DNA from: Kordia jejudonensis
GTDB taxonomy: Bacteria; Bacteroidota; Bacteroidia; Flavobacteriales; Flavobacteriaceae
Direction: 5' to 3'
Length of the DNA stretch: 64,000 nt
Assembly (NCBI RefSeq): GCF_001005315.1
Contig: NZ_LBMG01000004.1
Span: forward strand, 62,001 to 126,000
Shown: piece by piece, positions 8,125-18,261 of the stretch
Layout: every line of letters begins with the position of its first letter
How positions within the stretch are numbered: position 1 is the first letter of the stretch
Notes under the pieces: model-generated
What the model was told of the DNA's origin: nothing
The model's database searches: none
What the model saw: only the letters and a program-made list of their open reading frames with translations
Program-made: the position numbers and the translations under genes

Positions 8125-10038
8125 CTATGACTTCATAGACAGTTCAATGGCATCATTTGCAGCATTTCTTAAATGATTATGTTTTAACATTGAATCAAAA
8201 ATATCTAGAGCTATTTTAATATACTTTTTATTGTTTTTCGAGTCCATATTTAGCTTAGAATATATAGCAAGTATTAGTTGAACAGGTTCTTTATCATAAT
8301 AGCCAGATTCTTGTATATCAGGTCTATTACTAAAGTTCATATTTTGTAATAATCTTAAGCATTTTTTAGGATGTTCCTTGGCAGAACTTAATAATAGTTG
8401 TAAAAAGTATCTAGGTTCATCCATACATAACTCGCTTTTAGAATATTTAACTAAGAAATCATATAGTAATTTAAACTTTATGGGTTTTATTTTCCTTAAT
8501 ATCAAGCCTGAATAGGCATGAGAGAATTCATCTCCAGATTTATTCAAAAAGGCATTGATTATACTAAGTGATTTTTCATTTACAATTGAATTATCATCTC
8601 TATCAAAAAGATTAGCTTCAGCAATCTTTAAGGCACAAAGTTTTGCGTTATCACTAGATTTCACAAACTTATCATATAATGGTTTGTTATTAATTTTATC
8701 ATTTATCCAGCTTAATACTAAGACATTACCATTTTCATGTAATTCTTCATACTTGATGATCTTATCAAAGTACGATTGCATTTGATGATGAAACTTGGTA
8801 TTAAAATATTGAGAGGTTCTAAATGAGTTCTTTAGTATTTGTATATCATCTTTTTCAATTAATGATTGAAATATTTTGAAACTTCTCTCTAATTCTAGAT
8901 AATTGAGATATGCTAATTCCTGAATGATTGCGACCTTAACAGAAATTTGTGGATCATTGACAGCTTTTTCAACAGTTTCAAATATTATTTCTGAAAATTC
9001 TTTATGTTCATAACATTGAATTAGTTTATGTATTGCAGCTCCTCTAACAGTATTTATACTATCAAAATCTGGATCATTTTCGTTCAGAGGACAATCAGGA
9101 CTTGGATGATTTAATGCATTGTGAGATATGAACATAATAATATCGTAATCAATTAGATGATGTTTTATTAAATATTCAACTTTCCAAATAGAGTATAAAG
9201 TGTTACTTTTATCTAGCTTGAGTTTTATTAACTTTTTATAAATAATTTTTATCTTTTCAGGAATATATTCACCTTGAATTAAGCCATTTAATCCTGAAGA
9301 AATATAATCGACTGAAATTTTATTATTTTCAAAAAGTTCAAGTATAAAATCATAAAATTTATCAGGATTTGTTTTTACTTGTGCTTCAAATGTTCTTGAG
9401 TGTTGTAGTTTTCCTCCTTTTGGTCCACGATCTCTTCTGTAATTATCATTAAATTTCAAAAAACTACTTTTCCAACTATTTAAGTCCATTTTTGAATATG
9501 CATGTTGTTCTAAGGGAGCACCAACTCCATAAGTTGACATTGAAGAAACATTACTAGCTTTATTTTCGTTTATGTCACCAAAACTTCTTTTAAATTCATT
9601 AAATTTTTTCTTTAGAATAAAACTTTTTTCAATTTCTTCTTTGGGTAATACTTTTAAAAAGGCATATTGTTTTTTACCTACACCTGGATAGACTACTCTT
9701 TTTCTTTTCTCATTATCTTCATAAGAATAGGGTTGTTCGTAAGGGTTTTTAACTTCAAGAATAATATTTATGATATCATTTTTTTGATTTGAGTATAAAT
9801 GTGGAAATATTTGTCCAATTAATAGTCTAAAATTCAACTGTAATAGATCATCAGTGGAGTTGAATCCATTTTTTGAACTTACTATTGAAATGAGTTCAAA
9901 AGCTTCTTCGGTATATGATTTAGGATAATTAATAAAGAATAGGACAATAATTCGTATAATGTATATAGAATTTGAGTTTTTGTATGTATTGTAAAAATCT
10001 AGTATGTATTCTTTATGATCATTTTTTGTAGCTAAATG
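8125..10038 (-). pseudogene. C-terminal helical-repeat part of the broken REase-STAND protein
   Basis: The reading frame is open from 10038 to the stop at 8125, but the first usable start is only TTG at 9837 and coding-like sequence continues above it. It fits the direct continuation of the 719-residue STAND segment: dropping one base in the T-run at about 10035-10037 would put '...EEFIVSI' and 'LATKNDHKEYILDFY...' in one frame. The roughly 635 residues are alpha-helical repeats of HEAT/TPR type, the usual sensor region of STAND defence proteins. No catalytic motif is seen. It is the last part of the minus-strand operon starting at 17045. The break could be a true mutation, a sequencing error or, less likely, programmed frameshifting. 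Confidence 0.65.
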
Positions 10039-12191
10039 CTAACGATAAACTCTTCAATAAATTCATGTGCATCTTTTGAGTGATTTCCAATATAATCAAA
10101 GAATAATGAGCAACCTTGTAGAAGAGAGTTAGTTTCTTTGAGTGAAACAGTACTTGGGTTATTCATTAAGATATCATTGTATATTTTGACTATAAGATCA
10201 AAAAAATCATCGGGACTTAGTTTATAAATATCATCAAATAGTTTCTCCTGATCATGAGAAAACCTTTTGCTGTGCCAGTTCTCTTTATTTGTAAAAACAT
10301 TCTTCAGGACATACTCGATTTTATTTAATGCATAATCTCTGTGATATTCAAATATTTTGGGAATGATTTGATAGAACCAAAAATTATCTCTTCGTTTTCC
10401 TTTTGCATCATAAGGTATATACTTATCAAAATAGGTTAGCATTTTTTCATCATCCCAGTGATCTAAGTTATATAACAATCTTTCAATAAAGTTATGTTTA
10501 AGAGGAAAGTTGTTTGATTGATCTAGATAAGATATAATTAAATGAGGGCACTTATTGATATTATTCCTAAATAAAACCCAGATACTTTCTCTCTTTTTTT
10601 CTATAACTTTTTCTGCATTAAGACTTTCAAGATATTTTGATTTAAAAAATGATTGTTTTTTGTACAAATCATAGCAATAATTTTTAAAGCTTTTTTCTAC
10701 AAATAAATATTTGTCAATAATTCTATTTTCAATTAGATACTCAATCCATTTCTCTGATGAAATTGAGTTAATGAATATGTCTTCATAAAGCTTATTTTTC
10801 AATATATGTTTTTGAACAAGTAATTTTTCTTCATTAGATGGCTCAAAAAAACCTAAGTTGTTAATAATAAGTAATTTTAGATGAAACCTACACCTAGAAG
10901 ATTTTAAAATGCTTTTAGAATATTTAAGATACCTCTTAGGATTATATTCCCTTAAGTATTCAAATACCATTTTAATATTTGATCTGATTTCAAGATTTTG
11001 TTGATTCTTACTCAGATAATCATAAATATCAAGACCATTCTCAACAAATTGTCTAGCAAAACAATAATCATAAAAAGTTTGATGAAAAAACTGAATGTTT
11101 GATTCATCACTAACCAATAATTGATTACTTAGAAGGTAATTAATTTCAGAATTATATTTTGAAACAAATCGCTTTCTAATTACAATTTGTTGATTATTGT
11201 ACATTTCATCCGCTATCAAATGCAATACTTTTTCTAATGCTAAATCTTCTTTAGAAAGTACTAATGTTTCCCATAACTTATCATATAGATCCTTTAAGGA
11301 TGATAAAGTATTAAGATTAATTTTTTCCTTATTTGGTAGTTTGCAGAAAATTTCCAAATGATTAGGAGTTTGGAGTAATTGAATTATTTTCTTTGAAGGA
11401 GATCGTACACTAAAAGCTTGTAGTGTTTTAGTAACCTCATTTTCATTTAATGGAGTAGCCTTAATATTTTTATATTCATTTGAATTGTATATACTTAATT
11501 CAGCATCGTATTTGAGGTCATAAGTTCTAGAAGATATGATTATTCTGATGTTTCTTTCATCAAGTAGTTCATTTATAATTCTATTATATGTTTGGATAAA
11601 CTCTCTATTTGAAGATAAAGTTTGTGAAAGTGCATCAATTTGGTCAATAATGACAACAAGTTTTTCGTTGTTTGTATTGATTGTATCTATTATGCTTGAA
11701 AAAGAAATATCATTATTCAGGAATAATTTATTTTCTAAATCTCTAGGAGTAGAAGCATAGTAATTATCGGCTTTGATTCCTAAGACTAAATATCCTTCTT
11801 TAGTTAATTTTTGATAAACATCCTTTAGAATTACTGATTTACCTAAACCCTTATCGCCCTCAAGAACTAAAAGATTTTTCTTTTTAGGCTGTAAATCAGT
11901 TTTAACCCAGTTAATGATGGTGGAAGTTTCTTTTCTGTCAATATGAGTTGTTCGCTTTTTCTCAAAATAATTTTTAACTCTAATTAGAAATGAAGAAGCT
12001 TTATGAATACTCTTTTTTAATTTTTCTAAGGATATATCAGGAAGTACACTTTTATATATTTTATCAATTTTGAGAGAGTTTTCTTTTTCGAAAGCTGAAT
12101 TATATAAATCATGCTCTTTTAATAAATCAATTATATCATCTCCGTCAATTAGCTTTATGAAGTTTTTAGTAAGACCATATTCCCCTATCAT
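10032..12191 (-). pseudogene. STAND-type P-loop NTPase segment of the broken REase-STAND protein
   Basis: 719 residues. A Walker A motif GDKGLGKS lies at about residues 110-117, Walker B 'VVIIDQID' at about 180, a sensor-like 'IRIIISSRTYDL' follows, then the STAND/NACHT-type motif 'FFHQTFYDYCFARQFVE' near 370, and then helical repeats. The ATG at 12189-12191 may not be a true start. The same frame continues upstream across a single TGA (12213-12215) into the restriction-endonuclease-like segment. At the other end it stops at TAG 10032-10034, where the next part continues in a shifted frame. The intact product would be about 1,475 residues: nuclease, STAND NTPase, helical sensor, as in Avs-like antiphage proteins. 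The NTPase core itself looks intact. Confidence 0.75.
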
Positions 12192-12212
12192 TTTGTCTTT
12201 CCATTTACTCCA

Positions 12213-12557
12213 TCAAATATTTTCATCTATGTTAAGTTTGCTAGGAATACATAATGACCATTTAGTCATTTCATATTTTTTAGACTCAATAGCAGTTTTA
12301 AAAGAATTTATTATTTGTGCTTTCTGTGAATCTCCAAGTCCAGTTGGAAAAAATTTACATTGAATCACATGTATTGGCTTTAAACCAATTTCCCCAATAA
12401 AGACGTCAATACCTCCATCACCTGGATTTACTTCTACATTTCTACCATTCTTACCAGGATAAACTTTTTTAAAAAGAGAACCACAGATATTTTCAAACTT
12501 ATCTCTTGCTCCAGCTAGAGTATGTTTTTCAATTAATGTAAACCAATCTTTATTCAT
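12213..12557 (-). pseudogene. Restriction-endonuclease-like (PDDEXK) N-terminal segment of the broken REase-STAND protein
   Basis: 114 residues. The motif 'DGGIDVFIGEIG' followed by 'HVIQCKFF' is the D...QxK active site of Mrr-like or Cap4-like PDDEXK nucleases, preceded by 'FENICGSLFKKVYPG'. The frame ends in TGA at 12213-12215, then continues open as WSKWKDKM directly into the STAND NTPase, so the stop looks like a nonsense mutation within one large gene, perhaps from a Trp codon. ATG 12557 overlaps the end of the 584-residue gene by 8 bases, which indicates translational coupling. In the intact protein this domain would be the DNA-cutting effector. Confidence 0.7.
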
Positions 12558-14304
12558 TTATATCACTTTCAAGAGTTGTTAGCTTTTCTACTATTTCATT
12601 AAAGTTTGGAATGTATCGTATACTTTTTAATTCCCTATCTAAAAATAAAGAAAAAGGATCAACAGATTCATCACACATCATGTGAAATTCTTGAATACTT
12701 TTAGGCTTAGTCTTTAAATTTTCGGGAGAGAAATTAATATAATACTTTTCATAATCCAGCATGAGTTTCCAAAGAGAAACTTTTTTATTTTTGAATGCGT
12801 CTTTGTAGAGAATAAGAGTATCTATATCTATTAATATTACATCGTGAACTCTTGGTATATCACAGTTTAGTTTGTTTAATTCTTTTCTGAACCATTCATT
12901 TATGTATCTATTTAGACCTGGAGAAGAAAATATTCTAGAGTGTACAACGAGTATTGGAAATATTTGAACGTTTTTAGTTGGAATTTTCGAGTCATATTCA
13001 GCTTCATTGAAAAGTATTTTACGAACAGTTTCTGCAAGTTGTCTAATTGCTTTTCTATTGCCCTTTTCGTTCTCAAACAACTTTATGCTAAGTTCATTTT
13101 TTAAATCTGAGAAATCTTCGTATTGTTTACCCTCTTTACTGATAAGAATATCTTTAGATTCAAATACCTGTATATATTTGCCATTTCTAACATAGTAATC
13201 AGGCGCACCATCCATAATTTGATCTAGTTCAGTTCCTGATTTTTGAATGTAACGTTTTCCAAATATTTCTTTTAAGAGTTTCGATAAAACATACTGTTCA
13301 CTATATTCATACGTTTTCAGATTATAAAGATTTTTTACTTTATCTACTTTTGGTAGCGAATCATTAATTGATTTCAATCGAAAATATAAACCATTATATA
13401 ACATCTCAATAACAAAAGGAGGGAAGATGATTCTATATTTACCTTCTTCAAACTTATATAAAGGTGTACTTCTTATATTTATGAAATCAGTCTCGGTTAA
13501 TTTATCGTTACTATTTGCAATATGTTTGTCTATGAATTGACAATCTTCAGTATTATTAATCAATATATCAATATAGGCTTCTTCATTTCTTATAAGTACT
13601 CTGTGTATAATTCCAATTAACTTTTTTAAGTACTCTTTGTAGTTTTTGACAGAGTAGTTGTCGTAAAAACTTTCTAATAGGATTTTACATTCATCTTTGG
13701 TTGATAAAAACTCAAAATAGTAATAAGCTCTAAGAAATTGACAATAAAAAAGTTTATAGATGTCTGGGTTAATTAGATCATAATTATGAAAACTTATTTT
13801 TACAGCATTTTCAGCTTGGCGCAAATTATTTACTCTATCATCTAAAGTCTCTTTATTGCTTTCACTAAAAATTTTAGCATCTCTATCAGTCATTGTTCTT
13901 TGATTCAAAAGGACATAAGCCTTAAAAATATCCTGTTCAATTTCTTTGGTAGTTTTGGTAGTGATTTGATCGTCAGGTATTTTGTCAAAAATGAACTCAA
14001 AAAGATGCAAGATCGATATAACATAGGTAATATCATATTGTTCTAATGGATATTCTCTTTCTTTTACATATTCTAAAATGTTTGAAAATACCTCCTCTAC
14101 GAAATCTGAATTTTCAGGACTAAAAAACATTTTTAAAAAATTAGGCACATAGGAATATTTTGAATGTCCAGTTTCAAAACCTAAAAAGAATGAACAAGCT
14201 TTTAGTAAGTCAGATTTTGCAATTCCTGATAAGTACTCTGATAATTCTTTAGGAGTTTCACTTGGAAAACAAGCTTGAAAGTTGATTTCTATTTTTACCC
14301 GCAT
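12550..14304 (-). CDS. PDDEXK-like protein of unknown function, partner of the REase-STAND gene
   Basis: 584 residues, soluble, no signal peptide. The first 330 residues or so are helical without a recognised domain. Between about 370 and 460 lies a PD-(D/E)XK-like arrangement: 'GAPDYYVRNG' then 'IQVFESKD' (Asp, then Glu-x-Lys), followed by a conserved-looking helix. The C-terminal third alternates beta and alpha. The gene begins directly after the LytTR regulator (1-base junction) and overlaps the REase gene by 8 bases, so all four genes look cotranscribed. I do not recognise the family. A nuclease or nuclease-related role in a defence operon is inferred from the motif and context. Confidence 0.7.
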   Translation of the reverse strand: MRVKIEINFQACFPSETPKELSEYLSGIAKSDLLKACSFFLGFETGHSKYSYVPNFLKMFFSPENSDFVEEVFSNILEYVKEREYPLEQYDITYVISILHLFEFIFDKIPDDQITTKTTKEIEQDIFKAYVLLNQRTMTDRDAKIFSESNKETLDDRVNNLRQAENAVKISFHNYDLINPDIYKLFYCQFLRAYYYFEFLSTKDECKILLESFYDNYSVKNYKEYLKKLIGIIHRVLIRNEEAYIDILINNTEDCQFIDKHIANSNDKLTETDFINIRSTPLYKFEEGKYRIIFPPFVIEMLYNGLYFRLKSINDSLPKVDKVKNLYNLKTYEYSEQYVLSKLLKEIFGKRYIQKSGTELDQIMDGAPDYYVRNGKYIQVFESKDILISKEGKQYEDFSDLKNELSIKLFENEKGNRKAIRQLAETVRKILFNEAEYDSKIPTKNVQIFPILVVHSRIFSSPGLNRYINEWFRKELNKLNCDIPRVHDVILIDIDTLILYKDAFKNKKVSLWKLMLDYEKYYINFSPENLKTKPKSIQEFHMMCDESVDPFSLFLDRELKSIRYIPNFNEIVEKLTTLESDINE

Positions 14305-15054
14305 CTAAATAAATTTGATTTTCTTAAAAAACTCTTCTTTGTATGATGCGCCAATAGGAATTTTGATTTCATCAATATAAACTATGTTTCCTTCTATAGC
14401 TGTAATTCTATTTACATTTACAATATATGATTTATGAATTCTGAATAAATTTTTAAATGGAATTTCTCTTTCAAATTGGGATAGGTTTAAACTCATAGTA
14501 TGCTTTTTTTCTTCCTTAAAAATGTCACAGTAACTACCTGCTCCTTTAACGTATACTATTTCTTCCTCTAAGACACGAATAAACTTTGTACCATCTCTTA
14601 AATACACTCTATCTTTAACAGTGTAATGTTGAAATTTTGAATTGTCTAAATCTTGTGTTGGATTTAAGTTATAACCTTTATTCTTAGTAGCATTTTTCAA
14701 AGCTATTTGGAAAGCAATATCTACTTGTAAGGCATTAAAAGGCTTTATTAAATAGGCAACAGGATTTGTTGATTCTGCTTTTTTCCAAATTTCTTTTTTT
14801 GTAATATCAGTAAGATATATAACGGGAATATCCTTTATTTTCTGAATAGCTTTCATTGTTTCTGTCCCCGATAGATCACCTTTTAATTTTATATCCATAA
14901 GGATAATATCAACATCATTTTCTATTATAATTTGGATAGCTTCTTCTCCATTGGTTACATTGCCTATTATATTATATCCTATTTCAGATAATGAATATTC
15001 AATTTCATCAGCTAAGATAACTTCATCTTCTACTATTAATATTTTGATTTTCAT
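14305..15054 (-). CDS. LytTR-family response regulator
   Basis: 249 residues. The N-terminal receiver domain (about 3-120) has acidic Asp10/Glu11, phospho-acceptor Asp54 in 'ILMDIKL', Thr82 and Lys104 in 'YLIKPFN'. The C-terminal LytTR DNA-binding domain (about 145-248) has the typical 'IVYVKGAGSYCDIF' and 'FRIHKSYIVNVNRI'. It overlaps the histidine kinase gene by 4 bases, forming a classic pair, and the PDDEXK-like gene follows at once. It probably regulates this operon or nearby genes by binding LytTR-type direct repeats. The family assignment is secure; the target genes are not known. Confidence 0.9.
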   Translation of the reverse strand: MKIKILIVEDEVILADEIEYSLSEIGYNIIGNVTNGEEAIQIIIENDVDIILMDIKLKGDLSGTETMKAIQKIKDIPVIYLTDITKKEIWKKAESTNPVAYLIKPFNALQVDIAFQIALKNATKNKGYNLNPTQDLDNSKFQHYTVKDRVYLRDGTKFIRVLEEEIVYVKGAGSYCDIFKEEKKHTMSLNLSQFEREIPFKNLFRIHKSYIVNVNRITAIEGNIVYIDEIKIPIGASYKEEFFKKIKFI

Positions 15055-17045
15055 ATTGGTATATTTATTGTGAAAAGAGCACCATTTTTATAAGCGTAAA
15101 TTAATTCACCATCTAATTGACGATTTACGATTTTATCAATTAGAATCATACCGTATGATTCTATGCTTACTAAATCGATATTTTCAGGTAAACCATGACC
15201 ATTATCCTTGACTTTTAATTCTAGGTAGGAGTCATAGTTTTTAAGTGAAATTTCAAGTTTAGGCTCTTTTGTTTCTTTTAGTCCATGTTTTATTGCATTT
15301 GTGATCAATTCATTCATTAACAAACCTACATGAAGTATTGTGTCTGTACTAATTTGTAATTCATCAATTGATGAATCACATTTACTTTTTGAAAAATTGA
15401 AACTAAATAATAGATCATCAATCAAACCTTCAAAGTAAATTTTAGCAGAAATATCTTTATTAGGTTCACTAGATAAACGATTATGTAAATGATTTATAAC
15501 TTTTAATCGATGTTTATTCTGAGTAAGTATTTCCTTTACTGATTCATTATTTGTCACTCGAAGTTGATTATTAAAAATACCAGTAAGAATTTCTAGGTTA
15601 TTTTTAATTCTATGTGTTATTTCTTCATTTTTTAATTCAAGTAGTTCATTTATTTGCTTTCTCTGTTTTCCTAATCTCCATAATAGTATTAGAACAAATA
15701 AAATAGCCAACACAATAAAAAACAAGAACCAATTAATAGTTGTTTGAAATTTTATTTTGTCTTTTTGATTTTCGTTTTCTAGGCTTAAAATTTTAATTTC
15801 CCCTTCTAGTGGTTCCAAAAAAGCTACTTGTTTTTCTAAGTCTGCTGTTCTGTATTTAACTTCTGCGTTTGATAATGATTTAATTTTTAATTCATTTAAT
15901 AAAGAATCTTTAAGCTGTAGATACGATTTATAATATTTGGTTGCTTTTTCAAATTCTTTATTTGTCGTTAATAATTGAGAATAAATACCATGATATTGAA
16001 CTAGTAGAGTTAAAGAATTTATTTCTTCTGAAATCTTTAAACCTCTATTGATGAGCTTTTCAGCTTCTCTAATTTTTTTTTCATGTAATAAGATTTTGGT
16101 AATATTTAATAATGAATATGCTATTCCATACTGATCACCGAGTTCTTCTTTCAATACTAATGATTTTTTGAAGTAGCTTTTACTTTTTTTGTAATCTTTT
16201 AATTCTAAATGAACTTCTCCAATGTTATTAAGAATCTTAGATTTGATTCTATCATTTTCAAATCTTTCGATCAGTTTGAAAGCTCTGTTGTATGTAGTTA
16301 ATGAAGAATCTAAGCCATAAACTCTTTTAGCAACATTCGCAATATTATTTAGTGACTTAGCTATTGCTAATGTATCTTGAAGTTCTTTTCTTATTTTTAA
16401 CGATAAACTGTGGTAATTTAGAGATAATGAATCATAACCAGATTCATTAAACATCATTCCAATGATGTTATATGTAGAGGCACTTTCCGCTTTTTTATGT
16501 TCATTTTCTAATAGTTGAGCTGCTTCAAATAAATAGTTTGATGCGTTTAAGTAATCGCCTTTTTTTTTGTGAACAAGACCAATATTTTTTAGAAATTGTG
16601 GTAATTTCTTTTTTGATGTTATTCGGTAAATACTTAGTGCTTTATCGTAGTAAAATAAACAACTATCAAGTTGTGATAAATAGTATTTTGCTATTCCGAC
16701 ATTATTATATCCTTTGGCAATTCTAAGTGAATCTTTCATTTGAACTTCTAAACTTAGAGTTTCTTTAAAATAGTCTTCTGCCTTTTTATAATTTTCTTTA
16801 GTAAGATAGCATAAACCGATCCTATAAAAAGCATTAGCCGCTTTTATCGTATCATTATTAAGTAATGCTTCTGACTTATATTTTTCAAAATAAGAAATTG
16901 CACTATCATACTTTTTCTCTTTGTGGAATTCTTTCCCTTTTTGATAATAATCAATCTGCTGTTTTGCTAAACCATTTTTCTGTGCATAAAAGACATTAGT
17001 GATGTGGAAAGAGATGACTATCAGAAATAGTTTTATATTACTCAT
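15051..17045 (-). CDS. Sensor histidine kinase with TPR repeats (HisKA_2 type)
   Basis: 664 residues. A signal peptide (about 1-21, ending FYAQ) precedes about seven TPR-like repeats (30-390). A coiled-coil stretch and one membrane helix at about 436-457 follow, then a HisKA_2 dimerisation domain with phospho-acceptor His478 in 'EITHRIKNN', and a HATPase domain with 'MNELITNAIKHG' (N box) and 'DNGHGLP' (G box). This places the TPR sensor in the periplasm and the kinase in the cytoplasm, a common Bacteroidota layout. It is the first gene of the minus-strand operon, paired with the LytTR regulator. The signal sensed cannot be read from sequence. Confidence 0.9.
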   Translation of the reverse strand: MSNIKLFLIVISFHITNVFYAQKNGLAKQQIDYYQKGKEFHKEKKYDSAISYFEKYKSEALLNNDTIKAANAFYRIGLCYLTKENYKKAEDYFKETLSLEVQMKDSLRIAKGYNNVGIAKYYLSQLDSCLFYYDKALSIYRITSKKKLPQFLKNIGLVHKKKGDYLNASNYLFEAAQLLENEHKKAESASTYNIIGMMFNESGYDSLSLNYHSLSLKIRKELQDTLAIAKSLNNIANVAKRVYGLDSSLTTYNRAFKLIERFENDRIKSKILNNIGEVHLELKDYKKSKSYFKKSLVLKEELGDQYGIAYSLLNITKILLHEKKIREAEKLINRGLKISEEINSLTLLVQYHGIYSQLLTTNKEFEKATKYYKSYLQLKDSLLNELKIKSLSNAEVKYRTADLEKQVAFLEPLEGEIKILSLENENQKDKIKFQTTINWFLFFIVLAILFVLILLWRLGKQRKQINELLELKNEEITHRIKNNLEILTGIFNNQLRVTNNESVKEILTQNKHRLKVINHLHNRLSSEPNKDISAKIYFEGLIDDLLFSFNFSKSKCDSSIDELQISTDTILHVGLLMNELITNAIKHGLKETKEPKLEISLKNYDSYLELKVKDNGHGLPENIDLVSIESYGMILIDKIVNRQLDGELIYAYKNGALFTINIPI

Positions 17046-17166
17046 TTGTGTTAAAACAGTTGATGTTTAATAATTCCTAATTTACAACTATTAATTTATA
17101 TACGTTTTTTAGATATTTTTTTGAAAGAAAAAACATATTTTTAATTTATCAAGATTGAAGATATGA

Positions 17167-17198
17167 AAAAATGACAGGGAATTTTCCCTGCCATTTTT
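17167..17198 (-). terminator. Intrinsic terminator after the small ORF at 17215
   Basis: Arms 'aaaatgacaggga' and 'tccctgccatttt' pair with one G-T type mismatch and a 4-base loop, with T-rich sequence on both sides. It lies between the small ORF and the histidine kinase gene, so it separates the two minus-strand units. Confidence 0.65.
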
Positions 17199-17214
17199 AA
17201 ACTAGTTATTTAAA

Positions 17215-17385
17215 CTAATTTTCATCAGGCGGAGTTACTGATGGATCGGCTACATCTTCTCCGCTACTTTTGTCAGATTTAGCAGTTGTGCTGACAGATG
17301 GCTTAGAAAAAAAAGGATTCAATTTTTCTAATAATTTATTATTCAAAGAAACATTTAATAAAAGATTTAATTTTATAGTAATCAT
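17215..17385 (-). CDS. Small protein, 56 residues, Ser/Thr/Pro/Asp-rich tail
   Basis: ATG at 17383-17385, TAG at 17215-17217. The product starts MITIKLNLLLNVSLNNKLLE and ends in a low-complexity tail (STTAKSDKSSGED..., PSVTPPDEN). A terminator hairpin follows at 17167-17198, which supports a real transcript. No Shine-Dalgarno sequence is seen, as is usual in this phylum. There are no Cys residues. The leader-plus-Ser/Thr-tail form recalls modified-peptide precursors, but no modifying enzyme is next to it, so this stays a guess. Function unknown. Confidence 0.5.
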   Translation of the reverse strand: MITIKLNLLLNVSLNNKLLEKLNPFFSKPSVSTTAKSDKSSGEDVADPSVTPPDEN

Positions 17386-17835
17386 AATTTTGATTTTAAA
17401 GATTTTTTAACTAGAACTCTTCCAGCTTATTTCTTATACAATTAAGTTTTAATGCTTTCGATAGATTTCAATGTAGATTAGGAACACATCTAAAAATGAT
17501 AATTAGTATTTACAATAAAATACAAGACTACATTTATAATTGATGCATTGTGCGCACTTCTAATTTTTATAAAAACCTATTTCTCAAAGAACTAATACTT
17601 GTTTTGTATGAGGCAAATTTGGTGCTATTCTACAAGAGATTTTATCTTTTTCTTGCATAGAATTCCTTTCTTATTCTGATTTTTCCTTAGTAGTTTTATT
17701 TGGCGTTTTTCCTTAGAAAATTGATTTTAATATTGTGGTCATAAAATATTTTAGAGTGTTTAGAAATTACACAGTCACTTTTATAAAAATGATTTTGTTT
17801 AGAGAGTTTGAGTTGATTCTTTTACAAGAAAAATC
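17386..17835. other. Intergenic region between divergent units
   Basis: About 450 AT-rich bases between the minus-strand small ORF and the plus-strand 140-residue gene. It should hold the promoters of both units. I see no clean TAnnTTTG box, no RNA gene and no long inverted repeat. Confidence 0.5.
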
Positions 17836-18258
17836 ATGGCATACAATCCAAAAAAACTTATTAATCTTTTTATTGACACTGCAAAAAAGGCAGGATTAAC
17901 ACTCGAACATTCTGATGCAGAACTTCTTGCAGAAGAAATTAATAATTACGGAGAAAAACCAAGAGTTTCCTTAACTGGTAAATTCATTTATGAAGCACAG
18001 CGAAAAATAAAAGTTGCAATCAAAAATGAAGAAGAAAGTATTGCATTTAGCCCTACTTATATTAATAGGCTAGCTCAATTTCTTGATCTTCGAGATTTCA
18101 GTCAATATGAAATTGAATCTAAAGAAGATCTAAATACTGGTAACAAAAAGAACAATAAACAAACGTTGAGAAATGATAATAACCAAACAACTATAATTGG
18201 AAAAAATATTAATAAAATAGAAGGTGATATTAATAATGGCATTATAAATAACAATTAA
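17836..18258 (+). CDS. Small putative effector or adaptor with C-terminal RHIM-like amyloid motif
   Basis: 140 residues, soluble. Residues 1-95 are predicted helical (a pattern with 'LAEEINNYG' and 'YINRLAQFLDLRDF') with no recognised family. Residues 96-117 are a polar Asn/Lys/Gln linker. The last 23 residues (118-140) read TTIIGKNINKIEGDI, then NNGIINNN. The start of the next protein repeats this pattern, with IGKNI, a shared Asp 9 positions after the Gly, and IINNN. The I-G-x-N core recalls RHIM and the bacterial amyloid signalling sequences (BASS). Those are found at the C-terminus of small effectors encoded beside NLR-like receptors. Only 3 bases separate this gene from the next. An effector role is inferred from this layout. 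Confidence 0.7.
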   Translation: MAYNPKKLINLFIDTAKKAGLTLEHSDAELLAEEINNYGEKPRVSLTGKFIYEAQRKIKVAIKNEEESIAFSPTYINRLAQFLDLRDFSQYEIESKEDLNTGNKKNNKQTLRNDNNQTTIIGKNINKIEGDINNGIINNN

Positions 18259-18261
18259 AAT

